64,000 bases of DNA from assembly GCA_025890175.1 (NCBI GenBank), contig JANPYM010000001.1, positions 5,514,643-5,578,642 on the forward strand. Reading direction: 5' to 3'. Numbering within the stretch: the stretch's first letter is position 1; the number at the start of each line of letters is the position of its first letter. Shown one piece after another: positions 45,429 to 59,071 of this stretch. A model generated the notes under the pieces. The model saw only the letters and a list, made by a program, of their open reading frames with translations, was not told the DNA's origin and ran no database searches. Made by a program: the position numbers and the translations under genes. This stretch comes from Ciborinia camelliae. Lineage: Eukaryota > Ascomycota > Leotiomycetes > Helotiales > Sclerotiniaceae.

Positions 45429-48400
45429 AATATATCATTTTAATATTAATAATACTAATAATATTAATAATTATATAGAAAAAGAAAATAAAAGATTCTT
45501 CGAATACACAGTCTGAAAATCTATTTTCCGCGACGGCTAGTTTATTTGATTTTGATAATTTCACAATATTTATAAAATTAATGAAATGTTATAATATCGA
45601 TTATTAATTTTTTTTTTGAATTATATTTAATTTTGTAAAATAATTGTATAGCGATTTGGAATTGGTATAAATTATTAAAAATATATTTTAAACAAGAATA
45701 TTGTTAATTGTATTTTTAATAATTATTTTTAAATCGAATTTTAAGATTATTTTATAAAATTTGAAAATTAATATATTTTTTATAATTTGTTTATATTTAA
45801 TTAATAATTAATAAATAATATTAATTTTATTGTATTTATTTATAAATATTATAATATATTTAATTTATAATAACAAATCTTAATTATTAATAAAAAAAGT
45901 ATTAGTAAAAATAATTAATTGAAATAAATCGATATCAAATAAAATATAACAAATTTTTATATTAAATTGTTAATTTATTATTACAAATGTTTATTTAATA
46001 TTTTAATATTCTTTAATTTCAAATTAATTATTTAAATAGCAATCGATAAATTATATAATGTTTTTGATTAATATATTATTATATTATATATAATTTAAAT
46101 TTAATATAAAAAATATTAATTTTTTGATATAACAATTATATAAACTTTTTTTTGAATATTATATAAATTTATAAATTTAGTTTTAATTAATTTAATATTT
46201 TTAAATTAATTTTTTTAATTTAAATAAATTGTATTATTATTTATTATAAATATTTTATTATTAAATTTTATTAAAATTTTAAATATTAAAATTTTATATT
46301 TTTTAATTAAAAATTTAGTTTTTTCAAATTGTTTTTGTTTTCGATTTACAAATTCTTTATTAATAATAATAAATATATTATTAATTTATAGGTTAACAAT
46401 TTCGAAAATAATATTTTTTAATATTATATATATAAAATATAAATTATAGATTAATTATTTTATTTAAAGATTTTCGATATAATATTTATAATAAATATTG
46501 AATTAATAATTTTTAGTTTTTGGAATATTATATAACAAATATATTATTCGCAATAAAAATTTTTTAAAAACTTTTATTTTCGATAAGAATTAAATATAGA
46601 ATTTTTGAATTAAATTAATTGTAATTTGAATATAGATTTAATTAATATTTCGATTATAAAGATTAATATTATATTTTATAATTTTTTTAATTATTATTAA
46701 TATTAATATTATTTATTAATTAATATATTATATTATAAATAATTATATAAAAATTATACTTTTACTTTTATTTTATTATATTTAAATAATTAATTAAGAT
46801 TTAGAATATACTTTATTAATTTTAATATATTTAATTTTATTAATAAATTATAAATTAAAAATTTTAATATTTAATAAAATATTTTTTAATAAAATAAATT
46901 TAAATATTTTGTTTTTTATTAATTTATTAATTTTCTTTTGTTTTAATTTTATATAAATTAATAGATATTATAATTATAATAAAGATAAATTTTTTATTTA
47001 ATTTATTAAAATAGAAATTAAATATTTTTAAATAAGAATTAAATACTTTTTTTATTATTTTTTTTATTTAATTAAAAATAAATAAAAATATTAATAATAA
47101 ATATTAAATTATTATTGTTTATTTATAAAATCTATATATTCGTAGTATTTTGTAAATAATATATAAATAAAATAATAATTATTAATTAAAATGATTAAAT
47201 ATTTTGATTTAATTAAAACAAATCATTATTTGGGGATTGATTTTATTTAACTAATTTTTATTATTAAAATGATTTTATTAAAATAAATCTAAATTTAATA
47301 AAATTATTAATTAATTATATTATATAAATTTTATTTATTATATTAAATAATTTGAATAACTTTGTTTATTTATTGACATAATTATTTTCTTTTTTTTATA
47401 TTAATATTTTAATATTTAAAAGCAAATTATATATTAATTCCATATTTGGTTTATTTTGTTATTCCAAAGTATTTAATATTATTTATTTAGTTTTTAATTT
47501 ATATAATTTATTTATAATTTTTTTAATAATTTTTAATTATTATAATATTAATAATATTAAAATATTAAACTTACTTATTCAAGAATATATTCCAAAAATT
47601 AAAAAAATTAAAATTAGGTTATTAGGTTTTATTAAATTATTAATAATTTTAATAATTATTTATAATTTTATTTTTTTAATTATTTTTAATTCTTTTATTT
47701 TTTTATTAATAATATTATATATTTGTTATAATATAAAATAATAATATTTAATAGTTTTAATAAATTAATATATTTTAATTAATATATTTTTAATTTTAAT
47801 TAATATTATATTAATATATTAAATAAATTTTTTATTAATAAAATTTTTGTTAATATTATAAATAATATAATTTAAAAGTTTTATATATATATTTATTTAA
47901 TATTTTTTTAAAATATTTTAAATATAACAAATATTAATATTATTAAATTATTGGATTATTTAAAATCAAATTTTTTTATTGATTATATAAAAAATAGGTT
48001 TTTTTTTAATATAAAAAAATATTTATTATAATTAAATAATTGAAATTAATATTTTTGTAAAAATTAAATTTAAATTTTTTAAAAGATTTTTTATATTTTT
48101 AATAATATTTATAGAATTTAATAAAATTTTTTAAATCATTTTAAATAATATTTTTATATTCTATTTTTTAAAGTATTCGATAAAAATAATAAATTAATAA
48201 ATATTTAAAATATTTATAAAATTGTTTTAAATTTATATTTGTTAAATAATAATTATTAATTTTAATAAAATTTTAAATAAAACTTTATAATTAAATTTTT
48301 TAAAATAAAAAAATATAATCGTTTTTTTGGAATATTAAATATATATTTATTAATAAAATTAAAACATTTTAAATATTATTAAAATAAATTTTATATTTAT

Positions 48401-49186
48401 TTATATTAATTAATAATAATAAAAATAATATATTAATTTTTATTATATAAAATTTAATAATATTAAAAAATAAATAAAAATTAATAAAATTAATTAATAT
48501 TGTTTATTTAATATTAAAAACAAATTTAATAATATTAATTTTAATTAAATTAATATTAATATTTTTGAATATATATTTGTAAATTAAATATTATTTTTAT
48601 TTTATTATTAAATATTATATTATATTAGAATTGATTATAATATTATAAAATTTTTAATTATTATATTTAATTATATAAACCTTAAAAACGTTTTTGGAGG
48701 TATTAAAAAAAAAAAGATTATATAAAACTAATATTATTAATTAAAATATATACAAAAAATCAATTAAAAAGATTTATTATAATTATTTTATTATTAATTA
48801 GTTTATATAAAATGAAAAATATATTAGATTTTTTATTATTATTAAAATTCAATTTATATTATTTAAAAAAAATATTAATTTTATTTATTATTAATAATAT
48901 TTTATAAAATCAATTTTTTATAATTTAAAAAAAATTATTTAAATATTTTATTAAATTTATTATTTGATTCAAAATATTTTGTTTTAAATTTTTATTTCAA
49001 TATATCTTATTTTTTTTTATTATATTTAATAAATCAATATTTTAATTATTTATAAATAAAATATTTTTTATTTTTTAAATAAAAATAATTATTATAATTA
49101 ATATATGTTTTATAATTTTTATTATAATTTTTATTATTTTTATATTTTTTATTAAAATAAAATATTTTATTTTTTTTAAAATAAGT

Positions 49187-51063
49187 TTTTTTATAAATAA
49201 TAATTAAAAAATATAAATTTTTAAGGAGAATTAAAATATCCTTAATTAATTTATAATAAATAATAAAATAAATTTTAATAATTTAATAAATATTAATAAT
49301 TTTTTAATAAAAATAATTTAATATTTACAAATTTTTGTTTAATTTTTTTTATAAATAATAAAATTTATTAATTATAATTTATAAATATTTTTTAATAATC
49401 TTTTTTTTGTTTTTAATAATTATTATAATAAATATTATATTTTTTTAATAATATAATATTTTTTATTTATATTTATTATTTTCAAATATTAAAACAATTA
49501 TATAATATATTTCCTTTAATTTTTAAAATATATTATTAAAATTTATATAATAATAATTAAATATTATTTTTATTAATATTATTAAAAAAACTTTTATTTA
49601 AAAAATATAATTAATATTAATTTTTTAATAATAATTAATAAAAATAAAAAATTTAAAATCAAAATTATTATTTTAATTAATATATTTTTTAAAAGTATTA
49701 TATAATTTATTAAAATTGTTAAAATTATAATTAATATTTAAAATTTTAATAAAATCAATATTTAATAATTTTGATTTTTTTGATTTTTTTGAATTAATAT
49801 TTTTATAAATAAAATAATATTAAATCCAAATTATTATTATTATTAAAATTATTATTCAAAAAATTATTAAATAATTTTTTAAAAAATCGAAGTGATTTAT
49901 TAAATTTTCAAGATTTAATAAAAACAATATTGTTTTTAAAAATAATATTATTTTTTTAAAAATTAATTTTATTTTTTTTTAATAAAATTTCAAATAATTT
50001 TAATAAAATCAAAAATAATTTAAATTTAATTAATAATTTAGATTTTATAATATTTTAATATTTAAATATATTTTATAATAAAAAATATAAACTTTTTTTT
50101 TTATTGATTTTTTTATTTTTAAATATTTATAATATAAATAATTGTAATAAAAAACTTTTAATTTAAAATTAATTAAATTTTATTATTAAAAAAATTAATT
50201 TTTAAAAAATTGAAATGTTTTAGGTAAACGAAATTGAAATATTTTAAATATTAAGATTTTATAAAATTAAAATATTATAAAAAAATTTTATATTATAATA
50301 TTTTTTATAATTATTTAATTTTTTATTTTTGTATAAAAAAAAATCGATTAATTTTTTTTTTTTTAATTATTTAATAAATAATAATAATAAAAATTTTTTA
50401 TAAAATATATTATTTAAAATTTTAAAAAATTTAATTTAAAAATAAAGATTTGATAATTTCCATTTTCCATTTTTAATTTTTTAAATATATTATAATAATT
50501 TTGAAAATCGAAATTCAAAATAATAATTTATTAAAATTTCTTTTATTTTATTATCAATCCATTTGTAATATTTAATATAAAAAATTTTAAAAAATATTAA
50601 ATAAATATTTAAATTTTTTATTTAAAATATTTTTTTTAATATATATTTTACAAACTTTTAATTTATTATAGATTTTGAAAAAAAAATATATTTCAATATA
50701 TCAAAAATATTTTATTTTTTAATTTAAAAAATTTTTGAAATAAAATTTCTATAATTTATTATTATATAAATATTTTAACTTAAAAATATATAATTCATAT
50801 TTATAATATTTTTTCAAATTTATAATAAAACTTTTTAAATCAATACTATTACTTTATTTTTTATTAAATATTTTATAAATTATTATTCCAACCTATAATA
50901 AAATAAAAAATTCTAATTATATAAAAATATTATTTTTTTTATTAAAAAATAATAAAAATAAACAAAATTCTTTAAATATTATTAATTTTATAAATATATT
51001 TAATATTATAAATAAAAATAATAAATTTAAATCTTTTTATATAATAAAATCAAAATATTATTA
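49187..51063. repeat. First copy of a 1.88 kb near-identical block next to an N gap
   Basis: It is repeated almost base for base at 51,074-52,949 with only a few homopolymer-length differences. The other full copy of this retrotransposon has the sequence once. Confidence 0.93.
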
Positions 51064-51073
51064 NNNNNNNNNN
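51064..51073. other. Assembly gap (10 N)
   Basis: Ten N between two near-identical blocks; probably two overlapping contig ends that were not merged. Confidence 0.95.
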
Positions 51074-52949
51074 TTTTTTATAAATAATAATTAAAAAATA
51101 TAAATTTTTAAGGAGAATTAAAATATCCTTAATTAATTTATAATAAATAATAAAATAAATTTTAATAATTTAATAAATATTAATAATTTTTTAATAAAAA
51201 TAATTTAATATTTACAAATTTTTGTTTAATTTTTTTTATAAATAATAAAATTTATTAATTATAATTTATAAATATTTTTTAATAATCTTTTTTTTGTTTT
51301 TAATAATTATTATAATAAATATTATATTTTTTTAATAATATAATATTTTTTATTTATATTTATTATTTTCAAATATTAAAACAATTATATAATATATTTC
51401 CTTTAATTTTTAAAATATATTATTAAAATTTATATAATAATAATTAAATATTATTTTTATTAATATTATTAAAAAAACTTTTATTTAAAAAATATAATTA
51501 ATATTAATTTTTTAATAATAATTAATAAAAATAAAAAATTTAAAATCAAAATTATTATTTTAATTAATATATTTTTTAAAAGTATTATATAATTTATTAA
51601 AATTGTTAAAATTATAATTAATATTTAAAATTTTAATAAAATCAATATTTAATAATTTTGATTTTTTTGATTTTTTGAATTAATATTTTTATAAATAAAA
51701 TAATATTAAATCCAAATTATTATTATTATTAAAATTATTATTCAAAAAATTATTAAATAATTTTTTAAAAAATCGAAGTGATTTATTAAATTTTCAAGAT
51801 TTAATAAAAACAATATTGTTTTTAAAAATAATATTATTTTTTTAAAAATTAATTTTATTTTTTTTTAATAAAATTTCAAATAATTTTAATAAAATCAAAA
51901 ATAATTTAAATTTAATTAATAATTTAGATTTTATAATATTTTAATATTTAAATATATTTTATAATAAAAAATATAAACTTTTTTTTTTATTGATTTTTTT
52001 ATTTTTAAATATTTATAATATAAATAATTGTAATAAAAAACTTTTAATTTAAAATTAATTAAATTTTATTATTAAAAAAATTAATTTTTAAAAAATTGAA
52101 ATGTTTTAGGTAAACGAAATTGAAATATTTTAAATATTAAGATTTTATAAAATTAAAATATTATAAAAAAATTTTATATTATAATATTTTTTATAATTAT
52201 TTAATTTTTTATTTTTGTATAAAAAAAAATCGATTAATTTTTTTTTTTTTTAATTATTTAATAAATAATAATAATAAAAATTTTTTATAAAATATATTAT
52301 TTAAAATTTTAAAAAATTTAATTTAAAAATAAAGATTTGATAATTTCCATTTTCCATTTTTAATTTTTTAAATATATTATAATAATTTTGAAAATCGAAA
52401 TTCAAAATAATAATTTATTAAAATTTCTTTTATTTTATTATCAATCCATTTGTAATATTTAATATAAAAAATTTTAAAAAATATTAAATAAATATTTAAA
52501 TTTTTTATTTAAAATATTTTTTTTAATATATATTTTACAAACTTTTAATTTATTATAGATTTTGAAAAAAAAATATATTTCAATATATCAAAAATATTTT
52601 ATTTTTTAATTTAAAAAATTTTTGAAATAAAATTTCTATAATTTATTATTATATAAATATTTTAACTTAAAAATATATAATTCATATTTATAATATTTTT
52701 TCAAATTTATAATAAAACTTTTAAATCAATACTATTACTTTATTTTTTATTAAATATTTTATAAATTATTATTCCAACCTATAATAAAATAAAAAATTCT
52801 AATTATATAAAAATATTATTTTTTTTATTAAAAAATAATAAAAATAAACAAAATTCTTTAAATATTATTAATTTTATAAATATATTTAATATTATAAATA
52901 AAAATAATAAATTTAAATCTTTTTATATAATAAAATCAAAATATTATTA
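51074..52949. repeat. Second copy of the 1.88 kb block
   Basis: Near-identical to 49,187-51,063 at an offset of 1,886-1,887 bases. Sequence beyond 52,949 continues into the retrotransposon without repetition. Confidence 0.93.
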
Positions 52950-53145
52950 TAAATTGTTTTATTTATTTATTTAAATAAATTATTTTAAATAAAAAATTTT
53001 AAAATAAATATTTTGTTTATAAAACATAAAAATAAATATATTATAATATAAAAATTTATATTTTTTTATAATGCGATTATCAATTTTATTTATTTTATAA
53101 TTAAAATGCTAGATTTTTGATTTATAATATAATTTTATTAATTAA

Positions 53146-53351
53146 TATTAAAATTATTATAAATAATGAAAAATAAATATATTATAATATACAATATATT
53201 TAATTTAAAACTTTAAAAATTATATTATAAATCAATTATATATGCCCGCTAGCGTATACTAATGCCATAGCGTAGGGGTGCCGCAAGCAGTACACCGCGG
53301 CCGTGCGCGGCGCATGCGTAAATATGCCGTAGACATGTGATTTATCTAACA
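53146..53351 (-). repeat. 5' LTR of family B copy 2
   Basis: The right end keeps the GC-rich leader (GCACACCGCGGCCGTGCGCGG-like) and ends in ATTTATCTAACA. The left part is RIP-mutated to A+T. Confidence 0.9.
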
Positions 53352-53891
53352 GAAATTATTAATTTTAAAAAAATACTTAAAAAAATATTAATCGAAAAAA
53401 TAGATTCATTGTTTAATAAATTTTACTAAAACTTTAATTATATTTATTTTAAAAAAGGATAAAGATTATTAATTATATATTAATTATAAAAAATTAAATT
53501 AAATTATTAAAAAAAATCGGATATTTTTATTTTTAATTAATAAATCTTTTAATTGATTATAAAAAAATATTATTTTTATTAAATTAAATTTAAAAAATGT
53601 ATATTATCAAATTCGAATTTAAACAGAAAATAAATAAAAAACAATATTTTATATTTATTATAAACAATTTGAATATTTAATTATATTTTTTAGTTTTATA
53701 AATATTTTTATTATTTTTCAAATTTATATTAATCAAACTTTTACAGAATTAACAAATATTATATATATAATATATTTTAATAATATATTAATTTATTTAA
53801 CAAATATCTAATAGTATATTAATAATATTCATTAAATATTTGAAAGATTAATTATTTATAAATTTTATACAAAATTTAAGAAATATATATT

Positions 53892-54114
53892 TGTTGGTTC
53901 ATCTTAGGGTGATGAATACACATATGTGGTAGTAGGGTGACCAGCAATAGTAGGTATAAAACTCGTTGTAGTATTGATGGTGTTTTAGCTAAGAGGGTGC
54001 AGGTGGGAGCACTTTAATATAGACGTATGCCGCGCCTAGCCCGCGCTAGCGCGCGCGCAGGCGAAAGCACGTGACAGGGTCACGTGACTGACAGGGGTGA
54101 CCCCTGTCACAACA
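53892..54114 (-). mobile_element. Solo LTR, family C, probable minus orientation
   Basis: 223 bases between perfect ATATT duplications (53,887-53,891 and 54,115-54,119), starting TGTTGGTTC and ending GTCACAACA. On the minus strand it begins TGTTGTGACAGGGG, then has CACGTGAC and CACGTG boxes, a GC-rich palindromic block and CTATATTAAAG, the same order as families A and B. It is almost free of RIP despite its surroundings. Confidence 0.85.
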
Positions 54115-54119
54115 ATATT

Positions 54120-55935
54120 TAACAATAAAAAAATCGAATTTCTAGAATTTATAATATTAGATAATAGTATTATTATAGAATTTAGCAAAATTGAGATTAT
54201 TATTAAATAATTTATTTTTAATATTTTAAAAAAGATTTAAATCTTTTTAAATTTTGTAAATTTTTATTAATAATTTATTAAAAAATATTTAAAAATAATT
54301 AATAAAATAATAATATTATTTAAAAAAATTGAAAAAAAAAAGATTATAAATATTTTTGTATAGGGTATAAAGATATAAATATTTTTTAAAATATTAAAAA
54401 TGATATTTATTATTATATTAATATTGTAATATTTTTAATTAAAGTTTAAAATAATAATTAAAATAAATATATTAAAATTCGTTTTAGAATATATATTTTT
54501 CTAATTATTTAAAAAAAAATTTAATTTAGAAAGATTATTATAATAATATTTTATAATATTTTATTTTAGAAAATTGAATTTTGTAAAATAATATTATATA
54601 ATTTATAATTAGAAATTATTAGTAATATATATTATATTTTATAAATAATAATATTATATTATGAATAGTTGTTATATTATTGTTATAAAAATAGATTATA
54701 ATAATTTTTAATATTTTATAATTAAAAAAAAATTAAATGGTAGATAAGTTAGATAAACTAAAATGTTTATTATGTATAATTTTAAAATTAAATATAAAAT
54801 CGAGAAGTTAAATTTAGTAAACGAATTGTTAAAATGATTAAATTATTTTGATAATTTAAAGGATAATGATAAGATATTTTTAATATTAAAAAATAAATTA
54901 AAAAATATAATAATTTTAATTAAAATATATTATTATTTAAATATAAAATAAATATTTTTATAAAATATTATAAATTTTTTTTAAAAAAAAAAATTATTTA
55001 TTTTTTTATAGTTTAAAAAAATTGTTAATAAAGATTAATTATAAATAATTAATATTTTATTAAATAATTAGTATTATAATTAAAAACGAAATAATATTAA
55101 ATATTATATTAAAATTTATAAAAAATATTTTATTATAATTATAAAAATATAACAAATTTATAAAAAATAAAAAATAAATTAAATAAAAATAAAAATTTAT
55201 TAAAAATATTTTATTATAATAAATAAATATTAAAAAAATAATTATTTATAATAAAATTATTTTTATATTGTTGGATTTTATTATAAAAATAAAAATTTTA
55301 AAAATTTATTATAATAATTTAATAAAAAGATATTAAAATATAAAAAAAATATTAAAAATATTAAAAAAAAAATATTTTTAATAAAATATAAAAAAAAATA
55401 TTAAAGAATATATTAAAACTTATATAATATATTAATATTTAATAATAAAATATTATCGATTATATAATAAATTAAAAATATTTTTTTTTTTATAAAGTTT
55501 TAAAAAAAAATAATTATAAATTTTATTATAAATTTATTTTTTTCAAAAATTGAAAAGTATATTTATAATATAATTTTTATAATAATTAATAAATTTATAA
55601 AATTAATAAAATATATATTTATAATCAAAATTATTAATTTATTTAAATTAATAAAAATATTATTTGTATATATATTTAAAGATTTTAATATATCAAAAAA
55701 TATTATTTTAAATAAAGAATTACAATTTGTAAGTTATTTTTGAAAAAGCTTAATATTTTACTTTTGCATTTATTGAAAACTATTAATAATATTTTATTCT
55801 TAAACTAATAAATAGATTAAATAATAAAATTAAAATCTTATATATTACATTATATATTATTTAAATTAAAAACAAAATAATTAAATATTGTTATTACCTT
55901 TAACAAAATTTATATATAATACTAATTAATATAAT
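54120..55935. other. A+T-rich RIP-decayed sequence, no gene
   Basis: No usable frame or element end found between the family C solo LTR and family B copy 1. Confidence 0.6.
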
Positions 55936-55940
55936 ATAAT

Positions 55941-56147
55941 TGTTAGATAAATTATATGTTTACGGCATACTTGTGCAAGCGTAGCGTACGGCCGCGGTAT
56001 ACTGCTACGCAGTATCCCCATACTATAACGCTAACTTGCGTTAGCGGGTATATATAGTTGATCTATAATATAATTTTCAAAGCTTTAAATTAAATATATT
56101 GTATATTATAGTATATTTGTTTTTTATTATTTATAATAATTTTTATA
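55941..56147 (+). repeat. 5' LTR of family B copy 1
   Basis: Begins TGTTAGATAAATTATATG and ends TTTTTATA where the reference has GATTCCAACA. The GC-rich leader is partly preserved (GTACGGCCGCGGTATACTGC). Confidence 0.9.
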
Positions 56148-58849
56148 TTAATTAATAAAATTATATTATAAATTAAAAGTTTAGTATTTTAATTATAAAG
56201 TAGGTAAAATTAATAATTATATTATAAAAAAATATAAGTTTTTATATTATAATATATTTGTTTTTATATTTTATAAATAAAAATATTTATTCCAAAACTT
56301 TTTATTTAAAATAATTTATTTAAATAAACAAATAAAATAATTTATAATAATATTTTAATTTTATTATATAAAAAAATTTAAATTTATTTTTATTTTTATT
56401 TATAATATTAAATATATTTATAAAATTAATAATATTTAAAAGATTTTATTTATTTTTGTTATTTTTTAATAAAAAAAATAATATTTTTATATAATTAGAA
56501 TTTTTTATTTTATTATAAATTGAAATAATAATTTATAAAATATTTAATAAAAATAAAATAATAATATTAATTTAAAAAATTTTATTATAAATTTGAAAAA
56601 ATATTATAAGTATAAATTATATATTTTTAAATTGGGATATTTATATAATAATAAATTATAGAAATTTTGTTTTAAAAATTTTTTAAATTAAAAAATAAAA
56701 TATTTTTAAAATATTAGAATATATTTTTTTTTCAAAATTTATAATAAATTAAAAATTTATAGAATATATATTAAAAAAAATATTTTAAATAAAAAATCGA
56801 ATATTTATTTAATATTTTTTAAAATTTTTTATATTAAATATTATAAATAAATCAATAATAAAATAAAAAAAGTTTTATTAAATTATTATTTTACATTTTA
56901 ATTTTTAAAGTTATTATAATATATTTAAAAGATTAAAAATAAAAAATAGGAATTATCAAATTTTTATTTTAAAATTAAATTTTTTAAGATTTTGAATAAT
57001 ATATTTTGTAAAAATTCTTTGTTATTATTATTTACAAAAATATTAAAAGAAAAAAAGTTAATTAATTTTTTTTTTTATAAAAAAATAAAAAATTAAATAA
57101 TTATAAAGAGTATTATAATACGGAATTTTTTTATAATATTTTAGCTTTATAAGGTTTTAATATTTAAAATATTTTAGTTTTGTTTGTTTAGGGTATTTTA
57201 ATCTTTCAAAAATTTGATTTTTTAGTAATAAGATTTGGTTAATTTTAAATTGAAAGTTTTTTATTGCAATTATTTATATCAAAAATATTTAAGAGTAAAG
57301 AAATTAATAAAAAAGAAAGTTTATATTTTTTATTACAAAATATATTCGAATATTAAAATATTGTAAAATTCGAATTATTAATTAAATTTGAATTATTTTT
57401 GGTTTTGTTAAAATTATTTAAAATTTTATTAAAAAAAAATAAAACTAATTTTTATAAAAATAATATTATTTTTAAAAATAATATTGTTTTTATTAAATCT
57501 TGAAAATTTAATAAACTATTTCGATTTTCTAAAAAATTATTTAATAATTTTTTAAGTAATAGTTTTAATAATAATAATAATTCAAATTTAGTATTATTTT
57601 GTTTGTAAAAATATTAATTTAAAGAATTAAAGAAATTATTAAATATTGATATTATTAAAATTTCAAATATTGATTATAATTTTAATAATTTTAATAAATT
57701 GTATAATATTTTGAAAAATATATTAATTAAAATAATAATTTTAATTTTAAATTCTTTATTTTTATTAATTATTATTAAAAGATTAATATCAACCATATTT
57801 TTTAAGTAAAAGCTTTTTTAATAATATTGATAAAAATAATATTTGATTATTATTATACAAATTTTAATAATATACTTTATAAATTAAAAAAAATATATTA
57901 TATAATTATTTTAGTATTTAAAGATAATAAATATAAATAAAGAATATTATATTATTAAGAAAATGTAATATTTATTATAATAATTATTAAAAATAAAAAA
58001 AAGATTATTAAAAAATATTTATAAATTATAATTAATAAATTTTATTATTTATAAAAAAAATTAAATAAGAATTTATAAATATTAAATTATTTTTATTAAA
58101 AAATTATTAATATTTATTAAATTATTAAAATTTGTTTTACTATATATTATAAATTAACCAAAAATATCTTAATCTTTTTTAAAAATTTATATTTTTTAAT
58201 TATTATTTATAAAAAAATTTATCCCAAAAAAAATAAAACATTTTATTTTAATAAAAAATATAAAAATAATAAAGACTACAATAATAATTATAAAAAATAT
58301 ATTAATTATAATAATTATTTTTATTTAAAAAATAAAAAATATTTTGTTTATAAATAATTAAAATAATAATTTATTAAATATAATAAAAAAAAATAAAATA
58401 TATTGAAACAAAGATTTAAAACAAAATATTTTAAATTAAATAATAAATTTAATAAAACGTTTAAATAATTTTTTTTAAATTATAAAAAATTGATTTTACA
58501 AAATATTATTAATAATAAAATTAATATCTTTTTCAAATAATATAATTTGAATTTTAATAATAATAAGGAATCTAATATATTTTTTATTTTTTATAAATTA
58601 ATTAATAATAAAGCAATTATAATAGATTTTTTTAATCAATTCTTTATATATATTTTAATCAATAATATTAATTTTATAAAATCTTTTCCTTTTAATATTT
58701 TTAAAAACGTTTTTGAAGTTTATATAATCAAATATAATAATTAAGAGTTTTATAATATTATAATCAATTTTGGTATAGTATAATAATTAATAATAGGATA
58801 AAAATAATATCTGGTTTATAAATATATATTTAAAAATATTGATATCGAT

Positions 58850-59071
58850 TTGATTAAAGTTAATATTGCTAAATTTGTTTTTAATATTAAACAAATAATA
58901 TTGATTGATTTTATTAATCTTTATTTATTTTTTGGAATTATTAAATTTTATATAATAAAAGTTAATATATTATTTTTGTTGTTATTAATTAATATAAATA
59001 AATACAAGATTTATTTTAATAATATTCGAAATATTTTAGTTTTATTAATTAATATTTATTCGATATTTTGA
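58850..59071 (+). pseudogene. Polyprotein remnant inside family B copy 1
   Basis: A 73-codon frame, one of the few left in the element, rich in I, L, N, K and Y as expected after RIP. Similarity to a copia-type protease-end motif is weak. It is not a functional gene. Confidence 0.35.

Noticed and set aside
58547..58744. 65-codon frame as a separate gene
   Set aside because: It is inside the RIP-decayed retrotransposon and is built of I, N, K and F codons expected from A+T bias.
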